Assembly: GCA_004123355.1 (NCBI GenBank)
Contig: SCHM01000001.1
Location: forward strand, 2,224,001 to 2,288,000
Source of the DNA: Amphirosellinia nigrospora
Taxonomy: Eukaryota; Ascomycota; Sordariomycetes; Xylariales; Xylariaceae
DNA: 64,000 nt
Direction: 5' to 3'
The notes beneath the pieces are model-generated. The model did not search any database. It was not told the DNA's origin and worked only from the letters and a program-made list of their open reading frames with translations. The first letter of the stretch is position 1. Every line of letters begins with the position of its first letter. Positions 10,941 through 22,021 of this stretch are shown piece by piece. The translations under genes and the position numbers were made by a program.

Positions 10941-12138
10941 ATGGCCCCACCTATCACATCGCACGAGGTGACCTATGCCGCCGGCCAGAAAAAGATTCAC
11001 TATTATGCCGCCGGCCCCGCCAACGGACCCTTGATCATCTTCGTGCACGGCTTTCCGGCCACGGCCATCTCATGGAAACCGCACATCGAAGCTTTCGCCG
11101 CAACGGGGTTCCGCGTCGTGGCTCCGGACTTGCCGGGCTCGGGCAAGTCGACCGCCCGCCGCGTCCTCGACGACTACTGCCAGGAGGCCTTGGTCGATGG
11201 CATGATGGTGGTGCTGGGCGCGACGGGCCGCGAGGCGGCTATATGGATTGGACACGATGTGCGTTGTTCATCTCTACCTCGTAATCTCTTCCTTCATCTT
11301 CTTCTACAGCTGCGGACCTGTGTACAGTGTTGAAGTACTCAGACTAACTCCCTCCTTTTTTGGTGACAAACAGTGGGGTTCTGCCGTTGTCTCTACCGTC
11401 GCGACGCAGCACCCGGAGGCCATTAAGGGGCTCATTAACATTTGCGTCCCCTTCGCCACATTAGAGCGGGGATGGGGTAATATGTTGCCCTACGTGAACC
11501 GCGAGCTCTATCCCACAGACGAGTATGAGTTCGGCCAATGGGACTACCACCGGTACTACGAGGAAAGCTTCGACAACGCCGTCGTCTGGTTCGAATCGGA
11601 CATCGCGGGTCTTGTCTCGGCCGTTGCCACGGTCCCTGCCCCTGGCCCCGTGGGATCGCGTAAAGAGACGGATCATTCCCATGCGCGCAAGGACGGCGGC
11701 CTGTTTGGCGGTATTCCCCGGCCCCCAACGGTTGAGCAGACGGCTGGAGCGCCTAAGATGGTCGCGCCCGACGTCCTCGGGAGCTGGATCGCCGACATGC
11801 AAAAGTCGGGCTTCTACGGCGGCTCGGCTTTTTACATGCACCACGAGCGCAACGCCGCGTACAACAGTGAGAGCGCGCCCGGGCACAGGCTGGCCAAGCC
11901 GGCACTGTTTGTCCACGCTGCCCACGACCTGCTTTGTGACACCAAGACGTCGCGTTTGATGGACCCTATGCGCCAGCTCTGCTCCAATTTGACCGAGATC
12001 ACTATTGATGCCGGTCATTGGGCGCCACTCATTAAGCCAGCCGAGTTGCAGGCTGGGATATTTAGATTCATCCTCGACGAGGTGCCGGAAGAGTGGCCGG
12101 GTATTGGCATAGCGGATATACCAAGAAGCACATGCTGA
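10941..12138 (+). CDS. Epoxide hydrolase (alpha/beta hydrolase fold)
   Basis: Exons are 10941-11258 and 11374-12138, giving 360 residues, with a GTGCGT...ACAG intron. The oxyanion motif HGFP lies at residues 34-37. The nucleophile elbow GHDWGS is split by the intron directly after the catalytic Asp codon (residue 106). The charge-relay acid is probably in AAHDLLCDT, and the catalytic His is in DAGHWAP. The cap domain contains aromatic-rich segments (WDYHRYYEESF). Members open epoxides to vicinal diols in the cytosol. It is the leftmost enzyme of the putative polyketide cluster and is intact in frame. Its substrate may be an epoxide formed on the polyketide by the P450 or flavin monooxygenase; that is inference. 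Confidence 0.85.
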
Positions 12139-12744
12139 GATAGAGACGTTGTATCGAATCTGTGATAGACATCGGGTAGTGACTAGGTTCCACTTTCCCT
12201 ATACCATAGCCTTGATATCTCATAGTAGCATCTTTAACCTGGTCGTATGCTATAGGAGAGAAGTACGGTGCCTTATAAAAGCCTATCTGTCAGCCTTACA
12301 TTCGAGCGCATGCACGCACGTAAACTGTTTTCCGAAGTTACCTGTTTGAAATTTCGCATATTATCAAAGGCACTGGTTAATTACATTACATGATGAAGAG
12401 CCTACGCCGCAGGTGAAACACAGGTCATAGATATAGTAGATGCCTTTCTACTTGCATTCAAAGGTGGATCGTTTATGTGTATGTAAGTTGTGGATTGAGT
12501 GCTAAGATGAAAATAATACTGTAGAAGCAGAGCTTCAGATCTAATTGTGCTATCGTGATGTGCTCTCTAAAAGCCATCTCTATAAACATTTCCGATGACC
12601 TGGTCTATTCCGTATACAACTGCTTTCTGCTCTTCGCAGTCTATGCGATCGGATCGCATTGATGCAGCAACGGGAGTGCCCTTTGCCACGGCCTTCACCT
12701 CTGTTCACGCCGAACGGCGATTCAGAAAATCTCGCATTTCCAGA
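12139..12744. other. intergenic (convergent 3' ends)
   Basis: This stretch of 600 bp lies between the epoxide hydrolase and the convergent MFS gene. No supported gene or repeat. Confidence 0.5.
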
Positions 12745-14465
12745 TCAGCTTATAAAAGCATCAGGAACAAGCCGCTTCCATCCCGATACCCCATTCTTGT
12801 TCCGAAAGTTCTCCTCAAGCTCTTCCAACTTCGCATTGCGCGTCTCAGTCATGAATAGCCAGCAGACGCCGGTCGTGAAGAGAAGACAGGCGCCAAATAG
12901 AAAGTAAGCGCCGTAGACGGTGGTGGCGATGAGTATCGGCGTGATAAGAGCCACGGTGAAGTTGGACAGGCTGTAGCTGAAATAGGCCATGCCCATCGCC
13001 GTTGCCCGAGTCCGCTTCGGTTGGATCTCGGCCGCATATACCTTGATGTGGACGTTCCACGTGATGCAGTAAATTACCACGTAAATGTAGATGGTGACAA
13101 TTACGACCCAATTCCCGGCGGAGCCGCCTCCGGAATGGACTGCGCCGCCCGCGTACAGGCCTCCGATCAGGAACATGAGCGTGGCCATGGCAACGCCGCC
13201 GAGCACGATGCTCGGACGTCGGCCCCAGCCATCGGCCCAGATTGTCGCTGGGACCGTCACGGCGAAGATGACGATTCCAGAAACGCCTGAGGCAAGGAAA
13301 CTCGACTGGTCTGTGGAGAGTCCGGCTTCTTGGAATAGCAGAGGGGCGTACTAAGATCGTGAGTTCATGTCATCTATCAGCGTACGTGCGGCCTAAAATC
13401 TCCACTTGTTATGCAGCTTTCGGCTGTCATTTGACTTACAAACAAAACACCGTCGATGCCGCTCAGCTGCTGCATTCCCATCAGGAACAGGGCAAAGAGC
13501 AGTTGTGGTCGACTGTTGGGGGAAGAGAACACCTCTAATATGGAAGCCTGCTTGAGTGCTGGCTCTGGCTGAAGAATATGCTCGGCAGGTCGTCTCTGTT
13601 CATCTCCATTCGCCTCATCCTTCTCGAGCCTGCTCCCCTGCGGTGAATCTCTGGTCGTGGTCTTCTCTCGGTCTTCCGGATCAATTTCAAGATACTCCCA
13701 AACGGCCGTCGCTTCGGCATCCCTCCCATGCATTGTCAGCCTGCGCGGCGACTCGGGGAGAACGGTGAACGCCATGATGGCGAACGCCAAAGAGTACACG
13801 GCCAAGATCAGGAACGGCAGCCTCCATGAGAAGGACGACGGGATATTCGTCGTGCCGTAGCAGGTGAAGAACCCGACCACCAAGCCCAAGGTGTGAAGCA
13901 GCTGGGGCGCCGTTGTAAGAGCGGCCCGATGCCTTGCTGCCGAAATCTCGCAGATGTAGCTATATCTCACAGGAGTCAGTGGCGGAAAATCTTTCTCGGC
14001 AGAAAGCAGCTGACGTTCACGTAATGCAAGGGCTTACACGATCTGCGGACCAACATAAAGGCCCTCGCCGATGCCCTCGACAATGCGCCCGACGATGAAC
14101 ATGGTGATGTTGACGGAGCCCGCCTGGAGAGCGGCGCCGACGGAGAAGATGAGAGCGCCGATACAAATCCCGCGTACGCGGCCGACCATGTCAGCCAGTC
14201 TTCCCGCGACGAGCGACGAGACGGCGGAGGCAAGAATGAGCGACGAGACGATCAGCCCCTGAACAGTGGCCTGGGAGCTGCCGCCGATGGTGCGCCGGAA
14301 ATCGTCCATGACGATGACGGGCCCTATAATGCTGGTCTCTACGCCGAAGGAGAAACCCCCCAAAGCACAGAGAAGGCTCGCAACAATGTAGCGTCGGGGA
14401 CGCTTGGACAACTTGGAGAGTCCCATGATTCCTCTGTTTTCTTGAAGGGTAGGAAGCGGGAACAA
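12745..14465 (-). CDS. Sugar-porter-type MFS transporter
   Basis: Exons are 14465-14038, 13965-13440 and 13350-12745; introns are 72 nt (GTAAGC) and 89 nt (GTAAGT). The protein is 519 residues from 14465, or 506 if translation starts at the internal MGLSK. Family marks are in order: GRLADMVGR between TM2 and TM3, the TM4-5 signature GRIVEGIGEGLYVGPQIV, then PESPRRL before the central loop, and EIQPKRTRATAMGM in the second half. The central loop is long, charged and low in complexity (about 60 residues). It is a 12-TM plasma-membrane transporter. Within the cluster it may move a precursor or product instead of sugar. No frame break is present. Confidence 0.88.
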
Positions 14466-15013
14466 TCAGATGTCAGAACCTGAAATTGAACAATCTGGGC
14501 ACTTCAAGAAATAAGGGTTCTTGGTGAAGTTATAGAGCACCCGGCACCAACAGACAAAAGCGGAAGTTTTGACGAGTGATAATGCCCCTATCTAGCAAGG
14601 AGACGAGTGATCATCATCACCATTTCCCGATTAGGAAGTATTTACGCGGGTATTGGCCCCTGCTTGACAGAGTCTCGACAACGTCAGGCCGTCTTGCATG
14701 TTGTTGAGCTGGCTTTCGTATCCTTCTACATGCCATCACACAACCCGAGCACATTTTTCTAGCCAGTCCAATCATGTTACTCTCAAGAGCTGTATGATGT
14801 AGTTCGATGTGAATTCTAGGCCTTGTGCAAGACGATCATACCATGGTGTCAAGGGCTTGTGCTGCCAGTATTTATTCATAAGGGGTATCGTGTCCTTTTC
14901 TCTCCTGTTTGGTGCATTATTGTCCCTAGGGAGTTTCTTATCACATTTGTGACAGCTTACACCTACAAATCAGACTTGTCTTCCATCAGAAACCCACGAT
15001 TAGACTGAACACG
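14466..15013. other. divergent promoter region of the MFS and P450 genes
   Basis: This 548-bp spacer lies between two divergently transcribed cluster genes, so it is the likely shared control region. I see no confident CGG-N-CCG palindrome by eye. Confidence 0.45.
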
Positions 15014-16644
15014 ATGCTGAGCCTCTTGACATCCCTCATCTTTGCCATCCCCGGCATCATATTCCTTTCTGCCGCGTGGGCCATCATCGATCATCTTCGA
15101 GACGCTAGGGGTTTCCGAAAGTACCCCACACAGAACTTCCTCTCTGGTATCACTCCCTTGGCTTACAACTGGGAAATGGGACGCACACACAAGCTTCACC
15201 GCTCGCGCCGACTTCACGAACTCCATCAAGAGAAGGTCCTGTCATACGTGTAGCACCCGATTGGCTCTCATTCAGCACCTCGGCCTCCGTGAAAGCCATC
15301 TACGGGCAGAAGTCACCCCTATGCAAGAATGATCTCTATTACGTCCTTCAGAAGGGGGGCCAGAATCTAGTGAACATAACCAATAAAAGTTATCATTCGG
15401 AGAGACGACACATGGTCGCTGCATCCTATGGACCGAAGAACTTCGATCTCTGGGAGGCCAAGATCAGCTCCGTGTTCGATACTCTCCTTTTTAAGATGGA
15501 TGCTCTTTGTACATCTCCGCTCCTTCCAGGTCAGGTGCCCGCTAAGAAAGACCTCCTATTTGACGGCAACAAATGGGCGCTTCTATTATCCTTCGACTGC
15601 ATGGCAAGAATCGGGATCAGTGCGGAGCTAGGCTTGGTCGAAAAGGGGTCTGACGTATTTCAGCTGCACAGAGCAGACGGAACCAAGATCGGAATCAACG
15701 CTATCGACAGCGGCCGTGATCATAATGCCGCGGTGGCCACCTTGGTCTGGGACACCACGAGATTCCCGATGCTCCGTAAGATGAGCGGCCTTGTCTCACA
15801 GTGGTATGCCAACGCTTGGGTGGACGGCGAGCACTGGCGCGACTTTCTGGGCCAGCTCGTCACCGAAAGGGTCAGGCGCTTCGACAGCGGTGAAGTTCTC
15901 GACGACCTCATCCAGCCGCTGCTGCAGAACATGAAGACTGGCGACGCGTCTAAAGTTGCCGCGGCGGATAAAGTGGCCGAGATGGATCAGATCTGTATGT
16001 TACCTTCCAGTGGCACATGTGCTGGATCGAGCTAACGAGTTTGTGATAGTCACGGGCGCATCCGACGGAATCGGTAGTTCGTTGGCGAACACGTTGTATT
16101 ATCTAGTCAAGCACCCTCAAGCCATGCAGCTCGCCCGTGCCGAAGTCGACGCCGCGCTTGATCCCAACGAGACCGTCGCGCCATGGTCCAAAGTCAGGTC
16201 ACTCCCATACCTGAAAGCCTGCATCGACGAGGCCCAGCGCTTGTCCCCTAGCGTGGCTGGTGATCTTCCTCGAATGACCCCTCCCGGGAGCACGCATGTC
16301 GTTGATGGCGTGACGATACCCGGCGGCAGTAGCGTGAGTATATCTGCCTACACCGCGCAGCGCGATCCCGACATTTTCCCCGATCCCGAGGCATTCAGGC
16401 CCGAGAGGTGGCTGATGAAGGGGAGGACCAACTGAGGAGAATGCTGGACGTGAATCTCGTCTTCACCATGGGCTCCAGGATGTGCATGGGAAAAAGCGTG
16501 ACCATTCTGGTTCAGACCATATACCTGGCAACCCTGCTGCATAGGTACGAGTTCGCACTAGAAAGTCCCAGTTGGGGACTGGAGTGGACCGAGTTCTTCA
16601 ACATGTGGCCGGGAAAGCTTCCCCTGAAAGTATGGAGACGATGA
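15014..16644 (+). CDS. Cytochrome P450 monooxygenase, two frame breaks
   Basis: The start at 15014 gives an N-terminal membrane anchor (MLSLLTSLIFAIPGIIFL), followed by the P450 fold. The I-helix has TGASDGIGSS, the ExxR motif is EAQR (about 16230), the PERW segment is at about 16405, and the haem loop is FTMGSRMCMG (about 16465-16495), with Cys as thiolate ligand. One intron, 15995-16049 (GTATGT...ATAG), splits a Phe codon before the I-helix. Frame changes near 15236 (before GPVIRVAPDWLSF) and near 16412 (PERWL to DEGEDQL) are both cured by one extra G in a G run. After repair the length is about 525 residues, normal for fungal class II enzymes on the ER. It likely oxidises the cluster polyketide. 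Its 3' end is only 38 bp from the convergent regulator. Confidence 0.85.
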
Positions 16645-16682
16645 TTCGACAAAGCTCACGAACGATTCCACAACCCTGTTGA

Positions 16683-18454
16683 TCAGACATTCGACTCAGC
16701 CAGCTGCTGTAGTTTCTGCACCCGGGCTCGAGTTTTGAGGCCACACCTTACTTCTAGATCAATTAACAATGCCCACAACTTTGCTTTCTTCCCGATGCCT
16801 TCGATGTGTTTGGCAGCTATGCACGATGCAGAAGTCAGCTCGCTTGCTGTACGGGGCGTCGTGATTAAGGTCTAGTTGAAACGCACCAAAAAATAAAGGC
16901 TGGCGGAAAACCCGCGAACACTATCGGGGAGTTCCGACACAGCAATATTAGAGATTCCGATCGCGTGGTTTTGAACCTAACCGTTCTTGTTAGTCTCAAT
17001 GATTGTTTAATCGAGAGAAAAATCTCCACGCTCACCTGATAGTTGCGCGAAGGGTACTGTGATGTCGTCTCGGCGCCGAGAAGAATGAAAAGAAGATGGT
17101 ACCACATCATAGCAGCGGCTTCGTCCCAAAACGGAACCGCTCAGTATATTTCTTCAGTTGTCACGACGATTATATGGATTACTCACCTGCTGCAGGCACA
17201 GAAACATAGACTTTTGTGAACCCAATGTCACTGCTTTGACCGTAGTGAACCGCTTGGAAGGAAATGGGAAGATTCTCAAACCACGCAATGGCCTCCGTAT
17301 GGATATCCTCAAGACCTTTGTCTATAATTAACGCTTCCTCAGAGCCGTAGAGAAGATGAATAGTTCTGGCAACAAGCCACATGAGTTGGTTTCCCAATAC
17401 ATCCTCGTCAGTCTCACGCCCTTGGATGTCGACGTTCCACTCATCTGGTGTGAATTGCAGGGGGGTCTCGTTCTCCAAAGCCAAGGTGATCTCATGTCGA
17501 ACGTATATCCAGAAGTTGGCCCCATCCATCCCTTGGGAACGAGCATCAATATGCTGAATCCGGAGCAGCGTCGATGCACCGTTTAGATGGCCCTGGTGCT
17601 CATGAGCGTGGGCATCTAGCATCTCGTAACTGGAAAGGAGCATGTTGGCAGTGAGCGCGTCGCCCTGGGTCGAGCCGGGACTGCTATCCAGGTGTCGGAT
17701 CAGCAAGCGTAGCGATTCACCGTAGTAATGAGTGGCGCGGGCGGACCAGATATCTCCCGAGGGCAGTCGGCTCAGATGCTTTGCAGTGAAAGCGCAGACG
17801 CATTGGGTCAAAAGCGTTGAGGTGAGACAGCGACGGGGTACCTTACACTGGTAGGAACGGTTGTGATCGAAGACGTCCATCCAGGTTGCCAACCCGGTTG
17901 TGTAAACCGACAGGAGATGCGCCACCTCTACATTGAGGGGAAGGGGAGTCTGTCTTCGTGCAGCGTCGGGCGATGAGCCCAAAACGGGAGCATCCGGTGT
18001 TGAAACAGATGTCGGTGGCGTGAGCTGCCGTCGAATCGACATGGCTCATGTGGGACTAGTCTCGGCTGTAGGGTTTGTCTCAGATGGAACATCTTGCTCT
18101 TCTTGGACGGCAGTATCGGCGGACCACCAGCTTGAGCGAACGATGAATTCAAACTGCCGACAGGGAAGGTTTAGACGCTCGCAGTTCCGACAAACTGGTT
18201 TGTTCTCATCGCAATGGGTATGACGCGACTTGCATGTGTAACTGTCACAACGGTCGAAAACTAGATCAGTCTGCTTGTGCTCCAGCACAGTACGGGAGTA
18301 TATATAACTGACCATCCTAGTCGCGCAAATTAGCGTCAGTTAGCAAGGTAGTTCGTGTCGAGTAGAGAGAGAAGTAGGAGAGCTCACCTGTCTTCCTTCG
18401 TGGACCTGAACGACGTCTCTGCCTTGCTCCACTGGCGCCGGAGTCCTGCGACAT
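16683..18454 (-). CDS. Zn2Cys6 transcription factor of the cluster, with in-frame stop
   Basis: The ATG at 18454 starts a basic N-terminus rich in Gly, Arg and Lys. Exon 1 (18454-18388) is followed by a predicted 4-nt microexon (18316-18313), and exon 3 starts at 18241. Together they give the zinc cluster CYTCKSRHTHCDE then KPVCRNCERLNLPC with six Cys. The middle region (18042-17179) is a fungal regulator domain. It continues through further exons: one near 17125-17038 (FWDEAAAMMWYHLL), one near 16976-16880 (NHAIGISNIAVSELPDSV) and a last one ending at TGA 16685-16683. An in-frame TGA at 18048-18046 lies between the DNA-binding and middle domains with no obvious intron to remove it. It could silence the regulator, or be an assembly error. 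As the only regulator within 15 kb of the PKS it is the likely pathway activator. Confidence 0.8.
18313..18316 (-). other. Predicted 4-nt microexon (GATG)
   Basis: It is flanked by CTAG on its 5' side and GTCAGT on its 3' side. Exon 1 ends ACAG (before GTGAGC) and exon 3 starts TTACACATGC (after GACAG). Only with GATG inserted does the reading become Thr-Gly-Cys-Tyr-Thr-Cys-Lys, restoring the first zinc-ligand Cys and the usual CX2C spacing. A single intron from exon 1 to exon 3 leaves the frame wrong. This is a model from sequence only. Confidence 0.55.
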
Positions 18455-19307
18455 AGTTATATGGAATCAAAGATTGGCGAAAAATCCGGTATTACTGCAA
18501 AACGAGGGTTAAAAAGCTAGAACTCTCTCAGATAAGTTGTTCACGCCAAGCGGGAGTTTCACACATATATCTAACCAGGAGAGCTAGGAAGTGTCTGTAA
18601 AGAACGCTAAGAGTTGATCCCGTCATGCTGTCCATGCAGCAGACGGTGACGACATCTTTGAATGTAACCTCATCGCTGCAACGGGATCGTACTTCAACTT
18701 CCCCGCAAGGACTTCCATTGTCCACCGCCTTTTCTCAAATCATTGGTCAGAGATCTCACAGACTATATATCTAGGGTTAGGGGTATTTATTCGTGATTTC
18801 TATTTTAGATCAACATCTGTAAGCTAATTGCTGGTTGGCGAATAGACTTACTACAAAGGTGGTCCGTGAAGTCTTCGGTCAGGATCTTCGGTAATGGCCC
18901 TATGACAGGCTATAGCTTCTCCATTATCTGCTGCTACTTTCAAAGAAGAAGGCAGCCTTGAGATCCTTTCGCTAAAATGACTTGCAGGAGGCTACCGGAT
19001 AAATCATTTGTTTGGGGAGGATGTAAGCATGCCTATCCTAGTTCTGCTTAGTGCCATCTGCTGCGTGGCAGAAGGGATGAGAGCGGGGGAAAGACGCTTT
19101 GAGGCGATACCGTAAGGTAGCTATATTTCCAATTGTCAGATCAACCTCATTTCATGGTGCCAGATAAGAAAAACCCCAGTGTACTTGCGATAAGAGTAAT
19201 AAAAACAAACCAACGACTGCGCATTCCGAAGGAACAAAAAAAAAAAAAAAGAACCGAGCACAATGCCTGTTTTCCGACTGACAAGAATATGTTGCGACCA
19301 CGACAGC
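18455..19307. other. intergenic upstream of the regulator
   Basis: No gene supported. It contains the regulator promoter and, at the right, an A-run (about 19236-19250) and the 5-bp target site ACAGC that precedes the LTR. Confidence 0.45.
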
Positions 19308-19655
19308 TTTTACACGGATCCACTACAGAGACAGTGTCACACGGATCTAGCACGGAGCTCGCTAAATACCACCCTACGAGGTCGAGGCAGTCGTACAATA
19401 TTACCATAAGTCTCAAGCAGACGCCAAAGCTGAGAACGAACACCGAGACACTCAATCTCCGGTCACACAGGTCTCTTTCCAGGTCTGTGGAGTTCTGCGA
19501 AGCTGTAGGAAAGAAGAAGAGAATTCTGAGCATAAAAGGGTACGGAATCCCCTTCTGGAGAATAAGGAACTTAGATTTTATGGCACCTTTGGCACTATAA
19601 TTGTTTATTATTTAATTTAAACCAATTCTAAGCCCTCTATATGACCCTTGTGACA
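19308..19655 (+). mobile_element. Solo LTR, RIP-like mutated copy
   Basis: This 348-bp block is clearly related along its length to 59606-59946. It is bounded by a perfect 5-bp target duplication ACAGC (19303-19307 and 19656-19660). Its 3' end is TTGTGACA as in the other copy, and the 5' end TTTTACACGG corresponds to TGTCACACGG there. It carries a TATA-like GCATAAAAGG (about 19533). Most differences from the 59.6-kb copy are C-to-T or G-to-A in this copy (for example ATTTAATTTAAACC against ACTCAATTGAACC), the signature of repeat-induced point mutation. No gag or pol frame is adjacent, so it is a solo LTR. Open frames crossing it are chance. Confidence 0.85.
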
Positions 19656-20858
19656 ACAGCTTATAATTGCAGGCTCTTGAACGACATAGAGAAATCCATG
19701 GACCGAATCTGAACAGAATTCAAACCAGTCGTCGTTCCCCGTAAGGGTACAATAAGGCCTAGGCTTGTCTTTAGAGAAGAGCAGGTCATCATTAATGAAT
19801 AACTATAGGTTTATTGAAGAACAGGAGATAATCCTCGCAGCGGATGTGTGGTGATACTTCTTTGCCTACCTGTCCCCCGCCGTCTTCCGGCAACCGTGAA
19901 TTAGATGTGAGCTTTAGCAGGACTCTCCCTAAGACACGTCTAATCCCAAATAGAATGCCGAAACTTAGAGCTATCTATCTATATAGATTGCTTAAGTCCT
20001 CATTGATCGCTGTCCGACCGGAATGTTATGCTGTGAATATCGGAACTTGTAACTGAAGGCCTAATTTTCAAAACTAGGTACCTATGATAGGTTCTAAGCA
20101 GTATTTAGCTTCTTCCAGTATCGCTTATCGCGAAATAAAACTACTTAGCTTACAACTTGAAGACTCCTGATTTCCAAAGATCCTAGAAAGTTGGAGATAA
20201 GATGTAGGTAATGGGAGAGTTTCTGATCCATGGTTGACTCCTGAACACAATGAGAACTTAGGTACCAAGACGTTAGCGCTGCGTGCCTGTAATTAAAGTA
20301 CAAGTACGCTGCGGAACGTCCCGTAGCCGCTATGCTAAATTGGGCTAAGCGCTTGGGGTATAGGATGGTATCTTAAGTACTTCTCTTCAATTTTCACTTC
20401 AATATCAACGAGAAACCAGTCAATTAAGGGCCAATGCTTGAGATTTATGGGACATTTATGCACTTTAAATAGATGTGGTGTTAACTGGTATTGACTGATG
20501 CAGCTACAATATTTAGGTGCGGGTGTCACGGATAAGTAAAACCAGGTACTATGAGCTTCAAGGACTAAGGCTCGGATAAACTATAGTCCGGATGATCTCT
20601 TGTAGGTACCATATAAAGGATTATAGCACACTCATTTCACTTGTATACAACTCCTACATTAGATCATCTGAATACACTTTATATAAACCCCTCTAGAGAA
20701 TGCACTGGTTTACTTTCTATGATAGATCGTATCCACAAATACGTCAGGCGGAGTACCTACTAATACCTCCATTCAGTAGCGCCCCAAACTAACCCGTCAG
20801 GCCATAGTCCTTTGCATCGTTGCCTTGAATATGGATACGCCGTATAGGCCTATGCAGA
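19656..20858. other. intergenic, no supported gene
   Basis: This 1.2-kb A/T-rich stretch lies between the solo LTR and the 3' end of the second epoxide-hydrolase-like gene. Short frames lack any recognisable domain. Confidence 0.5.
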
Positions 20859-22021
20859 TCAGGTAACCTCGACGGCGAAGCCCTGGAGCAAGCCATGCAG
20901 CTCATTCGGCCGCTCCAGGGGGATCCAGTGCCCGGTATTCTGCAGCAACTCGACGCGAACCCGCTTCGAATATTTGAGAGTGTTCTGACTATGCATGTCA
21001 GCGCGCGTGACGCAGTCGAGGTCGCTGACCACCAGCAACGTCGGTACATCGAAGGACTTGTCCTCCTCCGGACGTGTTCCTCGTCCGGTAGGTTGACGCC
21101 CCGTATCGCCGCCTTGTACCAGTTCAGGGGTCCAGTGTAGCCCTTGGCGGACAGGATGCTGTCTCGCATCTTGTATTCTTCTTGGCTATACCACGCCGGA
21201 AGATCGTCCTGTTTCCCCCAGCGGACATAGTCCTGTGCTGCGCCCACGGGTGCGAAGGTGGTCCTCCAATCGTTGGGTCTTTCGGGTAAATGAGGCTGAA
21301 AACTGATCTGGGCTGTTTCTCGGCTTTAGCACAAGTATCACTTTCCAACATTAGTTGACCTTATCTGTAGGACTCACATTCGCATCACATTCCTTCGCAG
21401 ATTCATCCGAATTATGCCACGGCCAGTATCCATAAGTTTCGTACCCGAATGCTTGTCTAGTGAGAGCTATCATAGCATCTAGAGACGTGTATGTCAGTGT
21501 CCATGCATTAGATACGCTTTGAGTTCCTTACCGACGTCCCACACAAGGCCCGGTTCACGTAACCGACAGAAATGAAAACGGCACCCAAAAGGCGATCGGG
21601 ATATATGTGATGAGCCTCGAGAGTAGCCCTCCACCCTGTAAGTCCAGATAAGCACTCTTCGTACATCTGGCGATAGCCCGGAATACGAACCAGTCATGTG
21701 ATACAGCAATGCATCGAGACACACCCTCCTTGTCTAGTATCTCTGCCATATGTCCCGACATTGCCTTCAAGTTGTATGCCGTCGCATCGGCCGGCGAATC
21801 AGTGTCTCCATAGCCAACAAGTCGGCCGCAATGACCCCATAGCCCGCATCAGAAAGGGATGCGATCTGGTGGCGCCAATCGTAGCAGGAGCTGGGATAGC
21901 CGTGGAGCAGGAGAAAAGATGGCTTGTCTGGTGATGTCGGAGCTACTGCAACGTATCCGTAAGTCGTGCCATCAGACAAAGTTGCCTTCTTAGCGAGTGA
22001 TGGGAACGCAGTTGACGCCAT
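20859..22021 (-). CDS. Second epoxide-hydrolase-like alpha/beta hydrolase
   Basis: The start is ATG at 22021 (MASTAFPSLAKKATLSDG). The order of motifs is LLLHGYPSSCYDW (oxyanion HGYP), the strand GYGVIAADLLGYGDTDSP, the nucleophile elbow AVSHDW with the catalytic Asp (about 21690), a cap region QAFGYETYGYWPWHN (about 21420), the strand TLLVVSDLDCVTRADM with an acidic residue, and the catalytic His in NTGHWIPLERP, with the end at TGA 20861-20859. Several introns split it (around 21690-21630, 21530-21480 and 21390-21330). Frame changes near 21825 (GG for GGG), at the elbow and near 21280 fit homopolymer undercalls. It probably hydrolyses an epoxide or ester of the cluster product. Exact exon borders are uncertain. 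Confidence 0.75.

Noticed and set aside
19133-19600. 155-codon open frame on the plus strand and 128-codon frame on the minus strand
   Set aside because: Both lie mostly in the solo LTR and include an A-run; no coding character.
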